The translations under genes were made by a program, and so were the position numbers. A stretch of DNA of 64,000 nucleotides, taken from positions 15,887,669 through 15,951,668 of the forward strand of contig NC_068344.1 in the NCBI RefSeq assembly GCF_014633365.1, given 5' to 3'. Source of the stretch: Diospyros lotus (taxonomy: Eukaryota > Streptophyta > Magnoliopsida > Ericales > Ebenaceae). The notes beneath the pieces were generated by a model. The model had not been told where the DNA came from and searched no databases. It was given only the letters and a program-made list of their open reading frames with translations. Every line of letters starts with the position of its first letter. Within the stretch, counting starts at the first letter, position 1. Below, piece after piece: positions 55,101 through 64,000 of the stretch.

Positions 55101-55607
55101 ACCCAATCGGTTTACCAACCTTCTTGCTGCCTTGACAACAAAAGCACTACCACGATACTTCAACCCTCACAGAAATTTAGGTCTGGCCCAGGCATAACCT
55201 ACAATATACCCCAAGTCTTCGGCATCTAATCGTCTCCACTATAGACAGGTTACTCCACGTAGAGGGCTGCAGTCCCTCCTGTGGACTAACCGTCTGCATC
55301 TAATGGTCCCTAACATTAAACCCGTCAACGATAGGCATCAACCGTAGCGTTATTCCCACGCTAGACCCATTTCTTTTCCCCGGGTTTCTTTCTCAAACAT
55401 CTCAAGACGCTATAACACCTCATCATTTGCTAAACCGCCTCAACATTGCTTATTACTCGCAGCTGAGTTGCGAAACTGACCACCACTTCCGCCACCCCTA
55501 TCGTGCATCTCACAGATATTCAGTCCCTGACCATCTGCATAATTATTGTGTTGCCCTGTGCTTTAGGCGAGCCAACACCTGGTCATCATCATCATGTCAC
55601 TCTCATA

Positions 55608-55870
55608 CACTGGCCCAACACTGGTTTCCCATCGTGTTGCCCTATGCTTCAGAGAGTCAACACCCAATCATGTGTCACTCCCACACACTGGCCCAACACT
55701 GGTTCCCTATCGTGTTGCCCTATGCTTTAGAGAGTCAACACCCAATCATGTGTCACTCCCATACACTGGCCCAACACTGGTTCCCCATCATATTGTCCTG
55801 TGCTTCGGGGAGTCAACACCCAATCATTATTACCGTGTTGCTCCCTTACACTGGCCCAACAACAATTTCC
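55608..55870. repeat. 78-bp tandem repeat inside the LARD
   Basis: CACTGGCCCAACACTGG recurs at 55608, 55686, 55764 and 55849 (spacing 78, 78, 85). The first three units are a multiple of three, so one frame stays open across them. The unit includes GAGAGTCAACACCCAATCAT. Confidence 0.92.
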
Positions 55871-56922
55871 AACAGCATGGCTCAGGTCCCACTCTGATCT
55901 GCTTCGCACCCCGTAGTGTGACTTTCAATCTTCCAATCCAACCTCCGACATCGAACCCGGCATGACTACCTCGCCACGCTCACAATCATTCTCCTTACCA
56001 GGCTTCCTACTCGGCAACAATTTATTGGATCATTACCACGTTCCGCATTTCCTCCTTAGGACTACTCTAGATGTCCTATCCCTTATGGGAGATTCTTGGC
56101 CTCACATGATCAAATTTCTTAAGGTGCTGCCCCAGCTCTTCGGTACCTGACCATCACCTGCAATTCACTAAATTGTTCAGGCCCATAGGCTACTTGCCCT
56201 CAACGTGAGCCAACTCATTAGTCCTCTGCCACACAGCCTATAACATCAAATCCGTTACACCAAGCCTTGCACCCTTAGCATCAAAGCTACTTAAAGCCTT
56301 CCCGAGCTATGATGGTTCCACCACCATCTTACCAAAGCCATCTTACTTGGTTATCCTTGCCTCAATAACCTCAAGCTTATACCATAAGCCTCGCTCCTTA
56401 GGACTCTACATCTCTTATCGCTTAAGAGACTCTCAAACCACTTCACATCTTGAGGCCTCATGATCTTATCCCACAGGATCATACCTCACGACTCTCACTC
56501 TACATTTGAAAGCTCCAACTTTCCATGATAATGGATCCAAATCCATCATGATTCATTTCACTACCTAGCTCATCCCAAAGCTTGATTATCTATGATCTCT
56601 CAATCCACAACCGACACGCTGAGCCTACCTCAAGCTCCGGCACCCATAACCATAGAGTACCTACCATTACCCTCCAAGTAAATTGAGACATCTCGTCTCT
56701 CCTTGCACACTCATGTATGCATTCAGTCACTAGGCTTGGCTTGGCCTTCCCGCACGCCTCGCTCGAACTTCCTTGACTTGGAACTAAAATTCCCAAGCTT
56801 CCATATTGTTTACCATGCCCCTGCCCACTTGACTAGGTGGTTGGTAGCAGTGCCGCCTCAAGGTTGTTAAAGGTCATCACTATTGGTGTTATTGCCCTAA
56901 TGCTAGATTTAGATGATGTTTA

Positions 56923-59445
56923 TGTAACGCTCCGCTCCCACTTACGAGTGTTACTCGTGAACAATTACCCGAATTGTCCACATGCCCAGCTTTTGGTGAA
57001 GGGTGGACCATGTTTCAAGATGAAACGCCCTAGGTGGGAACTAGACTCGTCCTTCCCTTCCCTCAACCCCAGGATTCACTAGCAGAATTGGGCTTTAACC
57101 ACACCGCATTCGGTTAAAAAGAAAATTCATGAAGATGCCCAACCAGTATTTTCTTATTTATATTTAATTCTTTTCCATCCAAGAATTTTACCGGGCTCCA
57201 TAAATCGCCATTAAAATCAGTCCATTGATTGATTACCAATTTTAGAGGAAAAACTCAAATTTTTAATTTTCCAAAATTCTGGCATTTTCTCCAAAAATAC
57301 CCGAAAAATCCCTTTATTTTGAAAATTCCTCCAGGGTCCAAAATCAATTTAGAAATGCCCCAAAATCCCCAATTTTTCAGAATTTTTAAAAAAAAATCGA
57401 CAAGCAGGGCCTGCTAGCGCACCCAGGGCCCGCGCGGGGCCCCACGGTGCGCTGGCCGCGTGCCCTTGCCCGCACCCCAGCGCACCCACGTTCGAACGCC
57501 CGCACACCCCAACGCCCGCTGTGGCCCCCTGCGGGCCAGCACGGGCCCCGGCAGCTGCTGCTGCTGCTTCTGCTGCTTTTTCCCTTCTTTTTTTTTTTTT
57601 TTTCTTCTTGGGCCTTCTAACCCAAAAATTTCTAGATTTTTCTCATTCCAAAAGAATCACCACATTTCCCACGAAAACCATTTTTATTTAACCCCTTTGA
57701 TGCTTCCAACAAGTCATGCCAAATGAGATTTACATCCATACTTGGGTCTCACAAGCCATAATCCAATACCTCACTTTCTAAATAGAAACATACATTCCAA
57801 AATATAAAATACACCCATGGTTTAGGCTTTACAAGCCATTACCAACCAACTAAATTTACATCTCATAAATTAAACACAAGAACATAGGCCATAAAAAGCT
57901 CTTGGATCTTCTTCCCATGCCATTCAACCATTGCCTTGACTTCCTCATGTCTTGACAACCTATATGTGAGGGTAAAAACCTCATGAGCTATTAAGCTCAA
58001 TAAGGGTGCAATGCAAAATAAATATGAACATAACAAGATTATATAATGTCAAATGCATGCAAGTATGGCTAGGTCTCTTTGCCCTCACAACCTACCAAGG
58101 TTAGAGGCATCAACCCACCATTTCAACCATGTTCCCAAACTAACATATGGTCATAAGTCTCATGAACACAAAAGAACATGTCAAATGCAACATATACATT
58201 TATGAAACATACTTACAACACATTGCAAGGCCACCCTCCCATGGAGCCATCCCCTTACCTCTTCTTAAATCTTTAAATCTTCATTTCAAGAGAGCTTCCA
58301 TCTTCATTTTCTCCCATCTAAGATGGCATTCCAAAAGAAACTTACTTTACATTCAAGCATACTTAAAATAAAGAGAAGAAGGAACAAAGCTTACCTTGAT
58401 CCCTTCTCTTCTTCTTCACTTTTTCTTCCATGGGAGACTTTCTTATCTCTCTTTCTTTCTTTCCTTCTTCATTTCTTTCTCCAAATGGCCAAAGGAAGAC
58501 AAGTCCTCCTCACTTGCCCTTAAATACTACCATTTCCCATATTCTAGAATGGATTCCACCATTCATTAAAAGCACAATCCATGTGCTTAAGGAGAACTAA
58601 ATCTCCACCATTCATTTCAAATAAACAAGTCTTATCTCTTGGAGAAAGCACAATCCATGCTCTTTATCTTGATCAATCTCATCCATTGGATTATTTTGCC
58701 TTTTCAAGACTTAAGCACAACCATTGGATCACTTGGAAATTTTATTTTATTTTTAATTAATTTATTTTGACTATTTTCCAACCATCACATGAGAGACCAT
58801 TTTGAAAGACATAAATATTTTCTTTCCCATTTAAATAAATCCCACAATTTTCAACCATTAATGGGTGACTAATTTCCCATTTCATTTGAATTTATTTAAT
58901 TCTCCTTAATCATGCTCAATATTAAATGCTTGAAAGATAATTAGAATTTCCTTTGCATTTAATTTAATCTCTTCATTTAACTTGGACCACACTAAGCCAT
59001 GTGTCATTCCAAGACACTAATCTTGGCTTCCAAGTTCTAATCTCCTCCATCCATGTGGCATCACCACATTTATTCTCCAATATAGGGAAAATTAATTACT
59101 TTACCACATAACTGAATATCCACCATTTTTTCCATTTTCCATAATTAAATTCCTTTATGGAATTAATTTCAAAATTCCCAAAATACCCTTTTATGAATTA
59201 TTAATCTCATATCTTCACATAAATACAAAATTGGGATTTAATTCACTTACTCACCTAATTCCACATAGGAATTATTTCTAATTTTCCAAAATACCCTTTA
59301 TTGGACTTCACTATCCAAATTACCAAAATGCCCCTCCCATAGGGCACCAATATTCTCAAGGATCTAACACCTTCTCAATGGTATTTTTGGAAGTTTTCTT
59401 ACTTCCTTTCTTATCCTCATAATACTAGGATTAATGGGTGTTACA
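56923..59445 (-). repeat. 5' LTR of the LARD
   Basis: 2523 bp, plus-strand TGTAACGCTCC...GGGTGTTACA. It matches 47.98-48.55 and 51.08-52.09 kb closely, down to a poly(T) tract near 57590. ORFs at 57.4-58.5 kb are chance frames. The 5-bp sequence after it (GTTTA) cannot be matched because the other outer end is missing. Confidence 0.88.
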
Positions 59446-60790
59446 GTTTAGTATGAGTAATAGGCCTAATGATATAATCTTGCATGTCATTTAAATGGTC
59501 ATATCTTCATTCATAGCTCTCTATTTAAATATGAATGAGTCTTTAGATTTCCTAATAGAGATCTTATTCTTAAGTGTTAAAATTGATGTGACGAAGATCT
59601 TTAGTTCAAGATTTTCTAAAAGTATTCCTGATCCACACATTTATCAAAAAGAGAATATGATTTATTGATTATGGACTGGCACATGGGCTATTACCATTGT
59701 TTATCATGAGATGCTAATGAGATGGCGGTGAGTCATATACCCATTACATGATATGCTTATAGCAGACATATGGGTGGGTGATAGTTGAACATCCATTAAA
59801 TGCGAAGCCTGTGACAAAGCACATGGGTTTAGGGATTAATGATCTGTCGATGCTTCTCGATTGTGTATATGGTTCTTTGACTAGAAGCGACAGAGTTATC
59901 TTGTGCACTAGTGTCAAAGATTTGTCATTAAGTGGAATCATTCGATGTAAGAGATGAAAATGCTCTCTATGTGGTTTTTGTGTAGTAATATATGAAAACA
60001 GATGCTCGCTGATGGGATCCACTATCCTCCATTTGATGGAGGTGAATGTCCTATGCGTTATAAGTCAGTTGATGATTATAGGAATCCTTAGCCAAGGTAT
60101 GTACGATCGAAAATGAGTTTTCTATGTCAGAAAGAGTTCTAATATATTATCTCAATCACCTTAGACTAGATCCGGCATAGTTATCGAGTTCTATGAGTTT
60201 AATCAATGTATGACTCTTATTCGGTCGAGATGGCAGTAATGCAGAGACTAGTGCATGGTAATCGAGAGCTCTAATGGGTTTGCAAGAAACTCTGACTTCA
60301 TTATCATTAGGATCGTCTTGAGTCTTGACTAAAAGATACTTATCATCTTTTAGGGTACTTTGGGAATTTGAAAAGATTCTCTTAGTAGGTCAAAAGGTTC
60401 GGCTGATGTCAAAGTGTTAATGCGTCATGATTACTATATGCCTATGAATCTAAAAGGTCACACCCTAAATAGGTAATACGTTAGGTTAATGAATCCAAAA
60501 ATCCAAACTGCTTGACTATTTTTCTATTATTAAAGTTAATGATGACTAAATTATTATTAAGAATTAATGGTTAATAAAATATTTTTAAGAGTTAATGATA
60601 TTTTTAACAAAATATTCTAAGTATATAATTAATTCAGATATAATATTATGTATATATAATTATTATATATGTATAATATTATAAGAATTAATTAAATTGA
60701 TTATTTAATTGATTAAAGGGAGCAGTGGGAGACAAGGGAGTAGTGGGCTAACGTCATGTGCATGCCGCATGGAAATTGGGTGGAGGAGAT
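59446..60790. other. Intergenic, repeat-like; no gene
   Basis: Only short ORFs. Phrases such as 'gatggcggtgagtcatatacc' and 'gagatggcagtaatgcagagactag' suggest an old LTR-derived sequence, but no ends were found. 60530-60715 is AT-rich. Confidence 0.4.
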
Positions 60791-60799
60791 TGAGAGAAA
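60791..60799. repeat. Left 9-bp target-site duplication (TGAGAGAAA)
   Basis: Identical to 61798-61806. Confidence 0.9.
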
Positions 60800-61797
60800 G
60801 AGCAATTCTACACTGCCCGACAAAATTTACCGAGGGCCTTACCGAAGCTAGTTATTTTGACAAAATTACCCCTCACCCTTCAATAATATTACAAATTTGC
60901 CATTAAAGGGCTGTGCTGCTTGTTCTTCCTCATCCTCCCTCTCTCCACTGTCTCTCTATCTCTCTCTCTCCACCGCGGCATAAGTCCCCTTCATCTCTGG
61001 TGTGCATCTCCTCCCGTGTCGACGCTCTTCACCAGAAGCAGCGTCTCTCTTCCTTTCTCTTGCCCGTGCGATTGCTTCTCCGCCGGCTACCCCTGACTTG
61101 TCCCGTCTGCCAGGCCACCTCGCTGATGGCCACTCCGCTGTCAAGGCTGCTTGCCGAGGTGGTTCCGCTCGCAACCAAGCTTGGTGGCTGATTATTAGAT
61201 CCGTACGATTGGCTGATGGCATCAAACCCATCTTCTTTCATTTTACCAGTTTCGTTGTCCACTCTTTCATCATATTCTGTACACAAATTTATACATACTT
61301 TATTGAAGATCTCACACCCATTTAAAATAGATTTTTCTGCAATGAAATTTAATTTCTTAAATTCTTTGCAACCTTATATATATAGCCTTCAAATCATTTT
61401 TTCTTTTCTTGTAACTGGAGAGATAAGAATGTGCACGTATATACTTGGAAATTTTTTCTGCAATTTTATCATCATATGGAAGCCCAAAAAATATCAGTGA
61501 AACCTATATAATAACCAAATCTGGTTGAAGCCTCATTTAGGTGGCCGGTGGTGGTGGGTTGTGGCTGTCGACGAGAAGGAAGAAGATCTCTCTTGATTTT
61601 CTTGCAATGGAGGCTTCGATTTCAGACTCTGGGTTGTGTGCAAAAGTTTGGCGCTGCTCTTCGATACTTTGCAGTCGCCCAATTGCATAATATCGTGATA
61701 TTTTGAAAGTCAAAATTTCATGATATTTCAAAATATCACGATATTTTGGCTTCAGTAAGGCTGTCGGTAGGTTTTGTCTGGCAGTGTAGAATTACTC
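60800..61797. mobile_element. Non-autonomous Mutator-like element (998 bp)
   Basis: Terminal inverted repeats of about 48 bp (41 of 48 identical), starting GAGCAATTCTACACTGCC and, on the other end, GAGTAATTCTACACTGCC, with a perfect 9-bp duplication outside. It contains a CT/GC-rich part with overlapping ORFs on both strands (60913-61231, none convincing) and a subterminal palindrome at 61689-61745. No transposase. The interior could be a captured host fragment (Pack-MULE style), but I could not identify one. Confidence 0.92.
61689..61745. repeat. Subterminal palindrome of the Mutator-like element
   Basis: AATATCGTGATATTTTGA and its perfect reverse complement (18-bp arms) around a 21-base centre that itself contains CATGATATT. 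Related to 38314-38343. Confidence 0.88.
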
Positions 61798-61806
61798 TGA
61801 GAGAAA
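61798..61806. repeat. Right 9-bp target-site duplication (TGAGAGAAA)
   Basis: Copy of 60791-60799. Confidence 0.9.
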
Positions 61807-62939
61807 TTGAATTGGCGAGGACTCAATGTGCTCCCATGCATTACATAATATATATATATATATATAATATTATTAAAAGGAAAAGTAAAAGTAACGGAGG
61901 GGCAGCAGGCGCAATGATGGAGAGAAATCAACCCCGTGTGCTATCGAGATTTAAATGTATACTAGTGTTAACACTCGTGTGTTATCAAAATAGATTTATA
62001 AATTTAAAAATAAAAAAATAAACTCATTATTTTAAATAACTCTAATAAAATCAATAATTATAATTCTTTTCAATATTTAGTCTTTTACTAAAATTTAAAT
62101 TTAATTATTCACTATTTAATGTGTTAATAAATAATTCTCTTAATTTAATATACCGCTATTCAATGTGCTAAAAAATAATTAACACATTAACTAAGTTGTC
62201 ATATTTTCTTACTTGTCCTTTCACAAGTTTCTTTGCACTTAGTATTATTTTTGCCAACGATCTCTTTAATTATATTTTTAATAAAAAAAATATATATCCA
62301 TTATAAGAGTATAAATAATTATATAATCAACTTTATACTTACCAATTAATTCTTTTTCGTCAAGTTCAACTGTACTCAAAATATTAGCCAATGATCTAAA
62401 AATAAAATTTTATACTGAAAAAATTTCATTTATAGCATCTATAATAGTAGTTTTTGATATTAAGTTTAACTTGTACTTATGATTTGTAGTCTTGTATTTC
62501 ATATTCTTGTATCTAAGTATAAAATTAAGCATAAAATATAATTATCCTTCACAAATCAATGTTTTGAAAGATCGAACCAATTAACGTTTGATTGTTGCAC
62601 GAATCATTTCACCTTGTAAATTTGATGGCAAAATCTATATAAATAATTAATAATAAATCTATATAAAAAAAAAAAACATGTTCATCCATAAAAATCATCT
62701 TAATGACAATGCTATAAGTTTATGACTTATCTTCAAAGTATGAAATATCTCAAAGTCTCATAACTCAAACCTTCAACATCCATTGCATTTTGCTAGTATT
62801 GATGTAATTGACAAAATCAACTCTTTCATCTATATTTTGAAAAGTTACTTTAAATTTTTTTTATTAAATTACACAACATTATATAAAATGAAAAATCTTA
62901 ACATGAATTTCTTATTTATATACAGAAATTATTACATTG
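61807..62939. other. AT-rich intergenic DNA
   Basis: A (TA)n run lies at 61848-61865. No gene or delimited element seen. Confidence 0.5.
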
Positions 62940-64000
62940 GAACAACAAATCATTAAATATTTACATTAAATAAAAGGTAGTGATTAATTAATTATTAAAG
63001 TAAAATTATTTGTTATATTATATATTTATTTATAAATTATAAATATAAATTAAAACTCCTAACTGTAAGGAAGTATGGGTTTTTCCAATACTAATTAAAA
63101 ATGCTTTTGAAATTTTAAATTTCTGCTCTTGAAAGTTAATTTCTGCAATGATAACAAAATATTGAAAATATAAATTTTGACTTATTTTTCTTTCACATTA
63201 CATTAATTTTCTTCCATGGTCTTGAAAATATGATATATTAAATCTTAATTATCATTAAAAAATCCATGCATTAGTCTTGAAAATGTGATATTTTAAATCT
63301 TAATTAGTATTGAAAAACTCATATATTAGTCTTGCATTAACTTAAAAGTAATAATTAATTAATTATATTAAAGTAAAATTATTTGTTATATTATATATTT
63401 ATTTATAAGTTATAAATATAAATATAAATTAAACTCTTAAATGTGAGGAAGCATGGGTTTTCCAATACTAATTAAAAATTCTCTTAAATTTTTTAATTTT
63501 TGATCTTAAAATTTAATTTCTGCAATGATAACAAAACTTTAAAAATATGAATTTTAACTTATTTTTCTTTCACTATGCATTAATGTTATTCCATAATTAA
63601 TCTAAAAAATGTGATATTTTAAATCTTAATTAGTATCAAAAAGCCTATGCAATAATCTTAAAAATACGATATTTTAAATCTTAATTAATATTGAAAAACC
63701 CATGCAATTGTCTTGCATTAAATTAAAGGAGGTGAATAATTAATTATCAAAATAAAATTATTTATTATATTATATATTTAATTAAAAATTATAAATATAA
63801 TATAAATTAAAACTCATAAATGTGGGGAAGCATGGGTTTTCCAATACTAATTAAAAATTCTCTTGAAATTTTTAATTTTTTATATTGAAATTTAATTTCT
63901 GCAATGATTACAAAACTTTAAAAATATGAATTTTGACTTATAAATATAAATATAAATTAAAACTCCTAAACGTGAGGAAGTATGGATTTTCTAATACTAA
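62940..64000. repeat. AT-rich tandem array, ~375-bp unit, continuing past the window
   Basis: TAAAATTATTTRTTATATTATATATTTA recurs at 63001, 63374 and 63753 (spacing 373 and 379). A partial fourth unit, with an internal deletion, starts near 63938. Within each unit a segment of about 54 bp (TGATATTTTAAATCTTAATTA core) is itself duplicated. The phrase GAGGAAGYATGGGTTTTCCAATACTAA marks each copy. Non-coding. Confidence 0.9.

Larger units (their letters stand above)
52089..56922 (-). mobile_element. Internal region of a large retrotransposon derivative (LARD), non-coding
   Basis: 4.8 kb between the two LTRs with no gag or pol trace in any frame; the longest ORF is the tandem-repeat frame at 55.4-55.9 kb. 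Orientation comes from the polypurine tract beside the left LTR. No standard tRNA primer site is visible next to 56923. Composition is even, C/A/T-rich on the plus strand, and unlike decayed pol. Confidence 0.8.

Noticed and set aside
56843..56856. TTGGTAGCAGTGCC, similar to a Met-tRNA primer site on the plus strand
   Set aside because: Wrong orientation for the element and no LTR end next to it; taken as chance.
1..64000. tRNA, rRNA, CRISPR arrays, bacterial-type operons or an intact virus
   Set aside because: None seen on reading both strands; all direct repeats found are long, adjacent and transposon-related.

Overview
This is a gene-poor, transposon-dense stretch of a flowering-plant nuclear genome, probably a eudicot. 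The evidence is AT-rich intergenic DNA, plant-type GT-AG introns, a plant WIYLD-domain gene, a WRKY fragment and plant retrotransposon lineages (Ty3/gypsy Tekay, Ty3/gypsy Tat-like, Ty1/copia), plus Mutator-like, hAT-like, Helitron-like and SINE remnants. I saw no prokaryotic signal, tRNA, rRNA or CRISPR array.

Layout. (1) 1-8306 is a minus-strand Tekay-type element: LTR piece 386-680, internal region 681-6121, 5' LTR 6122-8306. Its left LTR is cut by a plus-strand LTR ending at 385. The gag-pol frame runs 4.5 kb without a frameshift but carries seven stop codons, and a separate acidic ORF lies ahead of gag. (2) 8307-14608 is LTR-derived non-coding DNA. (3) About 15.9-17.8 kb is the 3' part of an unusual LTR element without reverse transcriptase. 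(4) 18632-33339 is the one convincing host gene: a minus-strand WIYLD-domain gene whose first exons (32.7-33.3 kb) and last two exons (18.6-19.6 kb) are separated by about 13 kb. That gap holds a 630-bp tandem array, a broken copia element, the 5' end of a Tat-like element, a GC-rich repeat, a Helitron-like terminus, an LTR-like piece and a SINE. (5) 33.6-36.7 kb has a truncated Mutator-like repeat, a foldback repeat and an orphan WRKY last exon. (6) 38261-41067 is a Mutator-like element with a 9-bp target duplication and a nested 868-bp TIR element. (7) 43.4-44.0 kb is a decayed hAT/TTF-type transposase. (8) 45.3-46.5 kb is LTR-like. (9) About 47.9-59.4 kb is a large non-autonomous LTR element (LARD) with no coding capacity, whose left LTR is split by a 2531-bp solo LTR. 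(10) 60800-61797 is a second Mutator-like element. (11) 62.9 kb to the window end is a roughly 375-bp AT-rich tandem array.

The genes do not form a pathway. The window mainly records nested insertions, dated relative to one another by target-site duplications. The Tekay element and the LARD share the block next to the polypurine tract, which suggests that a Tekay-type element supplied the machinery that moved the LARD. Three Mutator-like elements share a subterminal palindrome, which groups them together.
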